Shown one piece after another: positions 1 to 7,645 of a DNA stretch of 64,000 nt. The notes below the pieces were generated by a model that made no database searches, was not told the origin of the DNA, and was given only the letters and a program-made list of their open reading frames with translations. The position numbers were made by a program, and so were the translations under genes. The stretch lies in the NCBI RefSeq assembly GCF_000633355.1, contig NZ_AYMQ01000106.1:32491-96490 (forward strand), in the 5' to 3' direction. Each line of letters opens with the position of its first letter. Position 1 is the stretch's first letter. Origin of the DNA: Serratia sp. H1w. GTDB taxonomy: Bacteria > Pseudomonadota > Gammaproteobacteria > Enterobacterales > Enterobacteriaceae.

Positions 1-160
1 AAGCCAATGCCTTGGCCTCCGGTACCGATTTGGCATTATTATGGTCGGTCACCGCCAACGTACTGATGCCATTGGCCTGGCAGCGTGCGATCACGGTTGC
101 CACCGGGAAGTCCGCGTCATCACTGTAGTTGGAATGCATATGCAGGTCGATTTTTTCCAT
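1..160 (-). CDS. PHP-domain metal-dependent hydrolase, N-terminal 53 residues (runs off window)
   Basis: Only the first 53 codons are inside the window; the gene continues left of base 1. The translation starts MEKIDLHMHSNYSDDADFP and later has a TDHNN motif. HxHxxYSDD plus TDHN are the first metal-binding motifs of the PHP (polymerase and histidinol phosphatase) fold, so this is a phosphoesterase or nuclease of that superfamily; the exact substrate cannot be told from this piece. An in-frame ATG also exists at 166, but the GAGG ribosome site lies 3 bases from that ATG and 9 from the one at 160, so 160 is preferred. It is not RNase AM (trpH), whose N-terminus I recall as different. Confidence 0.8.
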   Translation of the reverse strand, partial: MEKIDLHMHSNYSDDADFPVATVIARCQANGISTLAVTDHNNAKSVPEAKALA

Positions 161-451
161 GGCCATGTCCTCGGCAAATACTCAGTCTGCCACCATAGTA
201 AAGCAGCGGCTGAATGCTTACAGCGGATTTGCCGTGTTTTACCGACAGGATCACAAATCCGCTCTCATCACAGACGTAGCTGAGTCCGTCAGGATAGTCC
301 GAATTCTGCCATGCCTGGCACTAAACGGTATGAACGCATTCCCCCCGATAGCACAGCTCTGGCTATAATGACTTAGGTTAATTCCGAACATTTCCGCACT
401 GGCTAAGCGCTTGGCCGCATCCCGTGCAATCTCTTGGTAAAGGTGACAGGT
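161..451. other. Gap between divergent genes with possible decayed coding sequence
   Basis: No complete gene is seen here. The minus strand has two overlapping stop-free stretches in different frames (about 489 to 247, and 320 to 120) whose translations look coding-like, for example YPDGLSYVCDESGFVILSV in the second. Neither has a start codon with a ribosome site, and they could be joined by one frameshift near 315-322. This may be the remnant of a gene upstream of the PHP hydrolase, or chance open frame. Confidence 0.2.
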
Positions 452-1045
452 ATGGTTAGCAAAAAGGTGGTAGGCGCGGTAGCACTAACAGTGTTAGTCA
501 GTTTTTCATCCGTTGCAGATACGGTGGTTAACAGCCTTGCCGCCTGCGATGCTGCGTTCTTCAAGCAAATGAAAGGCAATAAGCAGATCGATACTCTGAT
601 CCGGCTCGCCAATGCCCAACCGATCAAAGAAAAAGGCAATGTCACCCTGGATGCCAAAGGCTACCGGGATGGCGATCTGACGCTGAACAGATATATCAGC
701 AGGTATAGCAACATAGATAAAAACCATCCCGGTGCGGGGGAGTACTATTTTTGGGGCTTTGAAACCGACGAAGCCTTTGACGTGGTGGTAAAAAAAGTCG
801 GCAAACAGATCGCATTGCTAAATAATAACGGCCCCTATATACATGGCCCCATGATCAAAGACAGTAACCACAGCAACTGGGCGATCAACAAACAACCAAA
901 TGCCGGTTCCACCCCTGGTAAACAAACGGCCGAGAAACTGTTCTTTATTGAGAAAAACCGTGACGGCACGGCGTCTTTGCTCTGCACCCTGCAAGGCGTA
1001 TTTTCCGAGTCCGATCTCAACGCGGTTCGGCCAGATTTGAATTAA
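452..1045 (+). CDS. Secreted hypothetical protein, 197 aa
   Basis: I do not recognise the family. The protein starts MVSKKVVGAVALTVLVSF followed by SSVADT, a clear Sec signal peptide (basic start, hydrophobic stretch, small residues), so it is probably periplasmic or secreted. Two cysteines, one in ACDAAF soon after the cleavage region and one in LLCTLQG near the C-terminus, could form a disulphide. The middle is rich in polar residues and has the motif YYFWGFETDEAFDVVVKKVG. A TTG at 434 gives a longer frame, but the ATG at 452 has AAGG about nine bases upstream and puts the signal peptide at the N-terminus. It stands alone, divergent from the PHP gene. Confidence 0.7.
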   Translation: MVSKKVVGAVALTVLVSFSSVADTVVNSLAACDAAFFKQMKGNKQIDTLIRLANAQPIKEKGNVTLDAKGYRDGDLTLNRYISRYSNIDKNHPGAGEYYFWGFETDEAFDVVVKKVGKQIALLNNNGPYIHGPMIKDSNHSNWAINKQPNAGSTPGKQTAEKLFFIEKNRDGTASLLCTLQGVFSESDLNAVRPDLN

Positions 1046-1053
1046 TCAGCATA

Positions 1054-1096
1054 ATATCGACAGGTTGGCAATGGAATAGTTCCGGCTTGTCGATAT
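1054..1096 (+). terminator. Inverted repeat after the secreted-protein gene
   Basis: ATATCGACA at 1054-1062 pairs with TGTCGATAT at 1088-1096, just after the stop codon at 1045. There is no T-tract behind it, so it may be a stabilising 3' hairpin rather than an intrinsic terminator. Confidence 0.3.
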
Positions 1097-1146
1097 CCCC
1101 CGACGATCGCTGCCGCCTTAAAATATCGAATTCCCTGGTGTTGTCG

Positions 1147-1320
1147 CTATGTCCGGAAAAACAGTAATTTGATTAATCTGGCGCATTTCTTTTTAAAGCC
1201 GCTGCGTTTTTTATCCGTGTAGCTTCGACCTGTCCGCATCGTAAGCCGCTTTCTTCTGGCAACTTCGAAAGCGATACAGACATAAACGATGACCAATAGA
1301 ACTACGATCAATATTGTCAT
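1147..1320 (-). CDS. Mini membrane protein, paralogue A, 57 aa
   Basis: The protein starts MTILIVVLLVIVYVCIAFEV, a single transmembrane helix, followed by a strongly basic tail with RRKRL, GRSY, KKR and the ending LIKLLFFRT. A ribosome site GGGAGGGAGACT sits directly before the ATG at 1320, which decides the start over longer frames. It is closely similar to the second mini gene at 1855-2019: both share AFEVxRRKRL, GRxY, KKR, KCxRLI and a C-terminal FRT. The arrangement suggests a tandem duplication. The family is unknown to me; topology (N-terminal helix, basic side inside) suggests an inner-membrane protein with a cytoplasmic basic tail. The RNA just past its stop codon is complementary to the ArcZ-like seed discussed in the findings. 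Confidence 0.65.
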   Translation of the reverse strand: MTILIVVLLVIVYVCIAFEVARRKRLTMRTGRSYTDKKRSGFKKKCARLIKLLFFRT

Positions 1321-1854
1321 AGTCTCCCTCCCTCTTGGTTCTCCTTGGTCATTAATAGTAGTAACACTGATAGACTTTTGGATCACATGTAATTTACACC
1401 ATAAAAAATGCAATAAAAAACATCACATTAAGCAACACTCACAACAGGATAATCTGGTTGGACCAGTCAATAACTTAATAAACAGGTTAATATTCTAAAA
1501 AATAAAGCAACAAAATGATTAAGAATTAATCAACCAAAGAATATATAAGCAAAATAATATAACACCAATCAATGGCAGCTAGGTTCTCCTGCCACCAATT
1601 ACATCGGAATAACATATATTTACATCCAGTCATGTCTCACTAAACCCTGGCTAAATCGATAACAGATTTGAATTTTTTATGCGCCATGACGAACTTTGAC
1701 TGAGCATAGGAGAAATAGCTTTTCCGAGGTAAATATCAGATTTTTTCTAGCTGGGAGAGTATGGAGAATGCCCCACAATTGAGGCAATCCCCTTTTAAAA
1801 AACAGCAAGACGACAATATCTTGATAATCTTGTCGGGTGATAGACCCAACAGGG
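1321..1854. other. AT-rich gap between the two mini membrane genes
   Basis: No gene is seen. The base composition is clearly richer in A and T than the flanking genes and holds many short A and T runs. It presumably carries the promoter and a long leader for the mini gene ending at 1147. A short hairpin, GGCAG/CTGCC, lies near 1573-1592. Two long minus-strand frames here were judged chance. Confidence 0.4.
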
Positions 1855-2019
1855 TCATGTTCTAAAGAGCAAGGTGTCAATTAACCTCACACATTTCCTC
1901 TGCCAATTAATACGCTTTTTGTAGCCATATCTGCGGCCTGCGCCAATGCAAAGACGCTTACGCCGATCTACCTCAAAAGCGACGGAAACATAAACCACCA
2001 CTAATAACAGTATTACCAT
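1855..2019 (-). CDS. Mini membrane protein, paralogue B, 54 aa
   Basis: Starts MVILLLVVVYVSVAFEV, one transmembrane helix, then a basic cytoplasmic-type tail (DRRKRL, GRRYGYKKR, KCVRLI) ending LLFRT. It aligns along its whole length with the product of 1147-1320. GGGAGGTGGTA precedes the ATG at 2019, a near-ideal ribosome site that excludes the longer frame from 2052. Conservation between the copies in both the helix end and the basic tail argues that both are translated and under selection. Function unknown; single-helix proteins of this size in enterobacteria are often stress-induced and act on membrane partners, but nothing here identifies one. Confidence 0.65.
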   Translation of the reverse strand: MVILLLVVVYVSVAFEVDRRKRLCIGAGRRYGYKKRINWQRKCVRLIDTLLFRT

Positions 2020-2287
2020 TACCACCTCCCTAGCAAGCACCTCTCCTTGCAATAGACAGTAATATCATTAAAGAACGTAGTATTCACCCGCAAAAACAGT
2101 GCATGAAAATTCATCTAAAAACAAACACATGACATTAACAAACCATATAACCATCTAAATAACACGGATATATCTTGTTTTGATAGGTGAATCCTCTAGA
2201 AAGATGCCAATAAAAGAGATCGAAAATCAATCGATTAAGATGGCCATTAAGATATCTAATCTATTTGGGTTGGCTATTAGACGATTA
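2020..2287. other. AT-rich leader/intergenic region
   Basis: No gene seen. Upstream region of the mini gene at 1855-2019 and the end of the gluconate dehydrogenase operon on the other side. Composition is AT-rich like 1321-1854. Confidence 0.4.
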
Positions 2288-2309
2288 AAGGGCCTCGAAT
2301 GAGGCCCTT
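2288..2309 (-). terminator. Terminator of the gluconate dehydrogenase operon
   Basis: AAGGGCCTC at 2288-2296 and GAGGCCCTT at 2301-2309 form a nine-pair stem with a GAAT loop, eight bases past the stop codon of the cytochrome gene. In the minus direction it is followed by TTAATCGTCT, a weak T-tract. Confidence 0.65.
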
Positions 2310-2316
2310 GGGAGAA

Positions 2317-3657
2317 TTACTTGGCACCCACCGGCGCTGACTCTGGGATAGCAGCACTGCCCATCGCCTGCTCATTACGGATTATTGAGCGATCTTTGCG
2401 TACATCGGCCACATCGGAGGCACTGATTGCCTTGGCATCGTTACCCCAGCTTGAACGGATGAAGTTAACCACATCCGCGACCTGCTGGTCGTTCAAACGC
2501 CAGCCAAACGGCGGCATGGTGAGGTTGGAAACCGCGCCCTTCACCGCTGGCGTAATATTGCCAACCAGCACAATATGGATGAGCGAGGTCGCGTCCTCCG
2601 TCTGCACCACCGGATTGCCCTTCAACGCCGGGAAGGCACGTTTGTAGCCAACGCCATCGGTACGGTGACAGGCAGCACAGTTATCGACGTATAGCGCCGC
2701 TCCAGGCTTGCTGTCGTTACCGCGCCACAAATCTTTGGCGACGCTGTCTTCAACCGGTGCTGTCTGTTGCTTCCCGTCTTTCGGCGGTAAGGTTTTCAGA
2801 TAGCGGGCGATAGCCGTCAAATCCTCATCGCTGAGATATTGCAGACTATGTTCAACCACGTCACTCATACCACCGAAGACCATAGATTTATCGTTACGGC
2901 CGGTTTTCAGGAACTCGGTCAGCTCGGCTTCGCTCCAGGTGCCCAAACCTTCTTTATTCTCGCCACGCAGGCTGGAAGCTACCCAACCGTCGATCGGCGC
3001 GTTGCTGCCGGACAGGTATTCATCCCCTTCCGTGTTGCTCAGCACCTTCTCTTGCATGGTCAGGCTGCGCGGCGTATGGCAGGCCCCACAGTGCCCCAGC
3101 CCTTCGACCAGATAGCGGCCACGTTCAACGACCGGATCGGCGTTGGCGTTCGCCGTGAAATCGGCCGGTGTCGGTGCAAACATCCCACGCCAGAGGCTGA
3201 GTGGCCAGCGCATGGAAAGCGGCCACGGAATATCGGAGTCCTGGTTAGCCTGTTCTACCGGCTGCACGCCGTGCATGAAATAGGCGTACATGGCCCGCAT
3301 GTCATCCTCTTTCACCAGTGCAAACGAAGGATACGGCATCGCCGGATACAGGGTGCTGCCGTTCTTCGCAACGCCTTTACGTACCGCATTGTCGAAGTCT
3401 TCGAAACTGTAGTCGCCAATACCGGTTTTTTTGTCCGGGGTAATATTGGTGGAGTAGATGGTGCCAATCGGCGTCTCCATCGCCAGGCCGCCCGCAAAGG
3501 GCACGCCACTTTTACCATTGGTATGGCAGGCCACGCAGTCGCCGGCACGGGCCAGATACTCCCCCCGTTTGATCAGTTCACTGCTGACGGTGGCCTCCTG
3601 GGCCAATACGGAAAAACTCAGCGCACTGAGAACCAGTGCGGGGATCAATACTTTCAT
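2317..3657 (-). CDS. Gluconate 2-dehydrogenase, membrane cytochrome c subunit (tri-haem), 446 aa
   Basis: Electron-transfer subunit that passes electrons from the periplasmic flavoprotein dehydrogenase to ubiquinone. The sequence shows a signal peptide (MKVLIPALVLSALSFSVLA) and three CxxCH haem c sites: CVACH at residues 41-45, CGACH near 188 and CAACH near 324. This length and three-haem layout is that of the cytochrome subunit of FAD gluconate, 2-ketogluconate or sorbitol dehydrogenases. The ATG at 3657 has GAGGA about eight bases upstream; a longer start at 3672 overlaps the stop of the flavoprotein gene. Last gene of the three-gene operon. The precise sugar substrate is inferred from family and from the GntR-like operator upstream of the operon. 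Confidence 0.88.
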   Translation of the reverse strand: MKVLIPALVLSALSFSVLAQEATVSSELIKRGEYLARAGDCVACHTNGKSGVPFAGGLAMETPIGTIYSTNITPDKKTGIGDYSFEDFDNAVRKGVAKNGSTLYPAMPYPSFALVKEDDMRAMYAYFMHGVQPVEQANQDSDIPWPLSMRWPLSLWRGMFAPTPADFTANANADPVVERGRYLVEGLGHCGACHTPRSLTMQEKVLSNTEGDEYLSGSNAPIDGWVASSLRGENKEGLGTWSEAELTEFLKTGRNDKSMVFGGMSDVVEHSLQYLSDEDLTAIARYLKTLPPKDGKQQTAPVEDSVAKDLWRGNDSKPGAALYVDNCAACHRTDGVGYKRAFPALKGNPVVQTEDATSLIHIVLVGNITPAVKGAVSNLTMPPFGWRLNDQQVADVVNFIRSSWGNDAKAISASDVADVRKDRSIIRNEQAMGSAAIPESAPVGAK

Positions 3658-3668
3658 CGCTCGCGTCC

Positions 3669-5453
3669 TCATGCCTGCACCAATGGGCCTGGATTTTTCA
3701 GATACTGCTCGCGAATGGCGCGGGCAGACCAGTAAGTCAACGCGGCAACGGTGCCGGTCGGGTTGTAACCCAGCCCTTGCGGGAAGGCCGAAGCACCGAT
3801 AGAGAACACGTTATGCACGTCCCAGCTTTGCAGGTAGCGGTTTACCGCGCTGGTCTTGGGATCTTCCCCCATCACCGCACCGCCGTTCATATGGGTGGTT
3901 TGATAGCTGGTGGTGTCAAAGTGGCTGTTGGCGTTTTTCGGGCTGCCGGAAATCAGTTTCGGGTTCATCGCCTTGGCGATCGGAGCCATTTTGTTAAACA
4001 TAAACTGCGCCATCTTGATGTCGTTTTCCTGCCAGTCGAAGGTCATGCGCAACAGCGGTTGGCCAAACACATTCTTGTAGTTCGGATCGAGATCGAGGTA
4101 GTTGCTACGATAAGACTGGTGTGCACCATGCGCATCCATGGAGACATGGTGCGTATAGGCATCCGCCACTGCGGCTTTCCATTTGCTGCCCCAGGCAGGT
4201 GTGCCAGGAGGCGTTGGCAGCCCGGAGATCGGCTTGGTACCGGCCTGGTTAACCCAGAACGGTGAACCACCGACAAACCCTTCCTTACCGTGGTCAAAGT
4301 TATCCGCATTGAAATCATCCAGACCAACGCCGTTGCCGCCCGCGCCAATAAATGGATTGGTGTGAACGTCCTTATCGAAGAACGCCTTGATGGTGGTCAG
4401 GTTCTGGTAGGCAAAGTTGCGCCCCACCACTCCTTCGCCGGTCTGCGGATCGTAAGGTTTGCCAATGCCGGAGAGCAACATCAGGTGCACATTGTGGAAC
4501 TGGAAGGCACCAAGGATCACCAAATCGGCAGGCTGTTCGATCTCACGGCCCTGGGCATCGATATAGTTAACCCCGGTCGCCCGGCTTTTATCGGCGGTCA
4601 GGTTAACCTTCAGCACATTGGCGTTGGTACGCAGCTCAAAGCGCTTTTCCATCCGCAGTGCGGGCAGGATATTGACGTTCGGTGAAGCCTTGGAATACAT
4701 ATAGCAGGCATAACCGCTACAGTAACCGCAGAAGTTGCAAGGCCCCATCTGCGCGCCATAGGTGTTGGTGTACGAATCTGAGGTATTGGCCGAAGGCAGG
4801 TTGTAAGGATGATAGCCAACATCGCGTGCCGCCTTTTCAAACAGCTGTGCAGAGAAGGTGTTCTTCTGCGCTGGCAGCGGGAAATGGTCGGAACGATCTG
4901 GCGCAAACGGGTTACCGCCCTTGTCTTTACCTACCAACTGCCCTTTCACCGTCCAGGCGGTGCCGGAGGTGCCAAACACTTTCTCGGCCTTATCGAAGAA
5001 CGGTTCCAGTTCGTCATAGCTCACGCCAAAATCCTGGATCGTCATATCTTTTGGGATAAAGCTTTTGCCATAGCGCTCTTCATAATGGCTGCGCATACGC
5101 AGTTCCATCGGATCGATACGGAAATGCACGCCAGACCAGTGCAGACCTGCACCACCTACGCCGGTACCCGGCAGGAAAGCCGCCAACTGGCGATACGGGA
5201 CTGCGGTTTGACTGGTATCGTGACGGATGGTCACGGTACTTTTGGAGAGATCCTGGAACAGTTTACGGCGGATATTATAGGTGAGTTCGTCGATCACCTG
5301 CGGGTAGGAGCCGTCCGGGTAGGTATCGCGCATTGGGCCACGCTCGAGCGCAACCACGTTCAGCCCGGCTTCGGTCAACTCCTTCGCCATAATAGCACCA
5401 ACCCAGCCAAACCCGACGATCACTACATCCTGCTTCTTCATTACCGTTGCCAT
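3669..5453 (-). CDS. Gluconate 2-dehydrogenase, FAD (GMC) catalytic subunit, 594 aa
   Basis: GMC-family oxidoreductase that oxidises D-gluconate to 2-keto-D-gluconate in the periplasm. Evidence: the FAD-binding GFGWVG motif within VVIVGFGWVGAIMAKELTEA near residue 10, a cluster of cysteines CNFCGYCSGYACY in the middle typical of the family, and the C-terminal catalytic region with THMNGGAVMG and GLGYNPTGTVAALTYWSARA holding the His/Asn pair. It has no signal peptide of its own; the family is exported by hitch-hiking on the Tat signal of the small subunit, whose gene is directly upstream with a two-base gap. The downstream cytochrome gene completes the complex. A 2-ketogluconate-specific enzyme is the main alternative. 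Confidence 0.88.
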   Translation of the reverse strand: MATVMKKQDVVIVGFGWVGAIMAKELTEAGLNVVALERGPMRDTYPDGSYPQVIDELTYNIRRKLFQDLSKSTVTIRHDTSQTAVPYRQLAAFLPGTGVGGAGLHWSGVHFRIDPMELRMRSHYEERYGKSFIPKDMTIQDFGVSYDELEPFFDKAEKVFGTSGTAWTVKGQLVGKDKGGNPFAPDRSDHFPLPAQKNTFSAQLFEKAARDVGYHPYNLPSANTSDSYTNTYGAQMGPCNFCGYCSGYACYMYSKASPNVNILPALRMEKRFELRTNANVLKVNLTADKSRATGVNYIDAQGREIEQPADLVILGAFQFHNVHLMLLSGIGKPYDPQTGEGVVGRNFAYQNLTTIKAFFDKDVHTNPFIGAGGNGVGLDDFNADNFDHGKEGFVGGSPFWVNQAGTKPISGLPTPPGTPAWGSKWKAAVADAYTHHVSMDAHGAHQSYRSNYLDLDPNYKNVFGQPLLRMTFDWQENDIKMAQFMFNKMAPIAKAMNPKLISGSPKNANSHFDTTSYQTTHMNGGAVMGEDPKTSAVNRYLQSWDVHNVFSIGASAFPQGLGYNPTGTVAALTYWSARAIREQYLKNPGPLVQA

Positions 5454-5455
5454 AA

Positions 5456-6181
5456 TTATCCTCTCTCCCCACGAATAGATACCGGCGGGAAGGGATAACG
5501 TTCCCCTCGCTCAACCCAGTCCATAAAGTCGGCGCGTGCGCCCGGAAAATTAATCAGCTTCCATCCCACCATCTCTTTGTTACCGCCATGGATCGGATCG
5601 CTGAAAAAGCCTTCACGGGTGTTTTGCAACAGATAAGAGAAGAACAGCTTGGCAGGCAATTGCGCAAACTCGGCCTCGCCAGATTCAAATTTATGCAACA
5701 GTGCATCCTGTTGTGCACTATCCAGCTCGGCGAATACCTTACCGGTCGTTTTCTTGCTATAGGCATCCGCCTCAGCAATACCCAGGTTATAAATCTGTTT
5801 GGGCACCAGCGGCAGTTGATAACCCATTTCCGGGGCAACATCGGGATTGAACGGCCCTTGCATGTACCAGATGGAACCGGTGGCATAAGGCGTATTCATC
5901 TGTCGATCGATAAACTCCGGCACGCCCGCTTCCAAAGCGCCAGGACCGCGGTCGTCCGCAGGGATTAACCGTGCGACTACTGCCTGCACAAAGGCCCACT
6001 CTTCGGGAGTAAAGAAGGTCGGTTGATAGTCAGCTTGTTTGGGAGTATCGCTAGCGGCAAGCACCGGTGTGGGAGCCGTCAAGGCACTCACACCACTGCC
6101 TCCGATAACGGCGGCGGGGATCAACGTCATCGATTTCAGCAAGAAATCGCGCCGGGAGTTGTTAGTTTTATTGTTCGACAT
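5456..6181 (-). CDS. Gluconate 2-dehydrogenase subunit 3 (small subunit, Tat-exported), 241 aa
   Basis: Small subunit required for maturation and export of the flavoprotein. The N-terminus [20 protein letters not shown] contains a twin-arginine motif SRRDFLLK followed by a hydrophobic stretch and an AxA site (PVLAAS), so the complex is exported folded by Tat. The rest matches the gluconate dehydrogenase subunit 3 family ([37 protein letters not shown]). The start at 6181 is preferred because a longer frame (6223) would bury the Tat signal, and GGAATG precedes this ATG. First gene of the operon; a GntR-like operator lies 126 bases upstream. Confidence 0.87.
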   Translation of the reverse strand: MSNNKTNNSRRDFLLKSMTLIPAAVIGGSGVSALTAPTPVLAASDTPKQADYQPTFFTPEEWAFVQAVVARLIPADDRGPGALEAGVPEFIDRQMNTPYATGSIWYMQGPFNPDVAPEMGYQLPLVPKQIYNLGIAEADAYSKKTTGKVFAELDSAQQDALLHKFESGEAEFAQLPAKLFFSYLLQNTREGFFSDPIHGGNKEMVGWKLINFPGARADFMDWVERGERYPFPPVSIRGERG

Positions 6182-6306
6182 ATCACATTCCATCCAAAAG
6201 TAATCACAACTATTTAACCTCAACCTTGCGGTCGATATGGGATTTCAAAATAATTTGTAACGTTATTGTCTATTTATTGAAGGTCAGAATGTGAGCTTTA
6301 GCAAAA

Positions 6307-6323
6307 ATGTTACCGGTAACTAT
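6307..6323. promoter_or_regulatory. GntR-like gluconate repressor operator
   Basis: ATGTTACCGGTAACTAT contains a perfect 12-base palindrome GTTACCGGTAAC at 6309-6320. This fits the operator type known for the LacI-family regulators GntR/IdnR of enterobacteria (ATGTTA-N4-TAACAT). It sits upstream of the three-gene gluconate dehydrogenase operon, which suggests gluconate-responsive control. Confidence 0.6.
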
Positions 6324-6400
6324 TTGTGCGGTTTTTTAGATCATCAGGGAGGAGATAAGCAGAAATGGGATGTGGCGCACGCTTTTGATGGGAATAAATC

Positions 6401-6428
6401 ACAAAACCGGCCTCTTGTTGAGACCGGT
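6401..6428 (-). terminator. Probable emtA terminator
   Basis: On the minus strand ACCGG-TCTC and GAGG-CCGGT flank a short loop, then TTTTGT follows. It lies about 17 bases past the emtA stop codon. The stem has one mismatch or bulge. Confidence 0.55.
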
Positions 6429-6444
6429 GATGAGCAATCTAGAG

Positions 6445-7107
6445 CTAGTCCGCCATCGCTTGATAAGCGGTGGTAACCTTCCATAAGTAACGTGGCGCTT
6501 GCGGTGCCGGGTGTTTCTTCTGGATATGCTGATAAAACTCGTCCGGGCTCATCTGATTAATGCGGTTGACCGCCACACGTTTATCCGATGAGAACGTCCG
6601 TAACATCGCGCCTGCCCCGTTCACATAGGAAACGATGGTGGCATAGCGTAACGTCTGTGGGTTAGTGATCCCGGCTAGCTGCTGGCTTTGAAGAATATTG
6701 ATATAGGCTGTTCCCAGATCAATATTGACCGCCGGATCCTTCAACTCACGTGAGCTTGGCTGCCCGTTCTTTCCCTTCATACGGTAAGCATCGCGTCCTG
6801 CGGTTGAAGCCTTCAGCTGCATCAATCCCACGGCATTCGAGGTGCTGACCACGTTCGGATTAAACCCGGACTCCACCTGAATGATCGCTTTAATCAGTGT
6901 TTCGTCGACGCCATAGTTGCTGGCAGCCTGACGGATATAATCGTTATAAGCGACCGGTGTCCCGGTGCGGTTGCTTGGTGTTTGCGGTGGGGTTTTTAGC
7001 CAACCGCCCGAAGTGCCACTGCCTGCCTGGTTGCCCGTTGTTTGCGGATCTTTCGCACAACCGGCTAATAGTACGATTGCCATCAGGCAACCTATTTTTG
7101 TTTTCAC
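6445..7107 (-). CDS. emtA: Membrane-bound lytic murein transglycosylase E (lipoprotein), 220 aa
   Basis: Cleaves the glycan strand of peptidoglycan between MurNAc and GlcNAc to give 1,6-anhydro ends; anchored to the outer membrane as a lipoprotein. The N-terminus VKTKIGCLMAIVLLAGC carries a lipobox (LAGC, Cys 17). The SLT domain shows LIKAIIQVESGFNP with the catalytic Glu, then SNAVGLMQLKAST and VSYVNGAGAMLRTFSSDKR, closely like E. coli EmtA (MltE). A GTG at 7107 preceded by AAAGGAGTGAGGGATTCT is chosen over ATGs at 7149 and 7143, which lack a ribosome site and would put extra residues before the signal. The linker after the lipidated Cys is longer than in E. coli. Confidence 0.9.
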   Translation of the reverse strand: MKTKIGCLMAIVLLAGCAKDPQTTGNQAGSGTSGGWLKTPPQTPSNRTGTPVAYNDYIRQAASNYGVDETLIKAIIQVESGFNPNVVSTSNAVGLMQLKASTAGRDAYRMKGKNGQPSSRELKDPAVNIDLGTAYINILQSQQLAGITNPQTLRYATIVSYVNGAGAMLRTFSSDKRVAVNRINQMSPDEFYQHIQKKHPAPQAPRYLWKVTTAYQAMAD

Positions 7108-7216
7108 AGAATCCCTCACTCCTTTCAATGAGTTGCGAAGCATATACAACGGGTAAGGATACCTGCCTGACTTTTATGGTCTATTCTCTGGCTATCCATA
7201 TACCAAGAGGTGATTT

Positions 7217-7516
7217 ATGAGTCAATCTTCCTCCACAGCTTTTGTGGTGTCTTTCCACTATCCGGAACGTAGCTTAACCGATTTAGCTAATTTAACCGGA
7301 CAAATGACGCTGGCCGGTTTTTCCACCACCATCAACGACGAAAACGGCGTTCCACGTGAATTGGGCATTAACAGTTATTCGATAATTACGCCATTAAATC
7401 AAGAGGATGTACATAATCTGGCGCAAGGGTTGGGCGAAGTGGCATTAGGAGAAAAGCCGGATGTGACAGTAGTTACCCGTAGTGACTACTTTAAACAGTT
7501 ACATCCGGATACATAA
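7217..7516 (+). CDS. GhoS-like (DUF2622) protein, orphan antitoxin homologue, 99 aa
   Basis: The sequence parallels E. coli GhoS, the endoribonuclease antitoxin of the type V GhoT/GhoS system, over its whole length: FVVSFHYP, FSTTINDENGVPRELGINSYSI, a middle leucine-rich helix, then PDVTVVTRSDYFKQL at the end (GhoS: VVSFDYP, DEYGIPRQLNENSFAI, DYFRQF). GhoS has a Cas2/ferredoxin-like fold and cuts ghoT mRNA. Length is normal (GhoS about 98 residues). The start has AAGAGGTGATTT before the ATG. No small membrane GhoT-like ORF follows or precedes: the 129 bases downstream run straight into the Fur box and yfeA. Either the toxin is elsewhere or the protein has another role. It is divergent from emtA. 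Confidence 0.7.
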   Translation: MSQSSSTAFVVSFHYPERSLTDLANLTGQMTLAGFSTTINDENGVPRELGINSYSIITPLNQEDVHNLAQGLGEVALGEKPDVTVVTRSDYFKQLHPDT

Positions 7517-7604
7517 AATGCTATAACTCACAAGGCGGTATTATTTCATTAACAACAAAATAACCCCTCGGCCGCGCTTGGTGATGCTTGACTTCCGCTC
7601 AATT

Positions 7605-7623
7605 GATATTGATAATCATTTTC
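7605..7623. promoter_or_regulatory. Fur box of the yfe operon
   Basis: GATATTGATAATCATTTTC differs at two positions from the 19-base Fur consensus GATAATGATAATCATTATC. It lies 23 bases before the yfeA start, so Fur-Fe2+ repression of yfeABCD is expected, as known in Yersinia pestis. Confidence 0.8.
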
Positions 7624-7645
7624 ATTTGAATCTGGAGACGTCATC

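Noticed and set aside
2839..3735. Long plus-strand ORF (298 aa) opposite the cytochrome gene
   Set aside because: Antisense shadow of the cytochrome gene, which has three CxxCH motifs and a signal peptide.
6291..6476. Plus-strand ORF of 61 aa upstream of emtA end
   Set aside because: No ribosome site, overlaps the GntR-like operator and the emtA terminator, unlikely protein composition.
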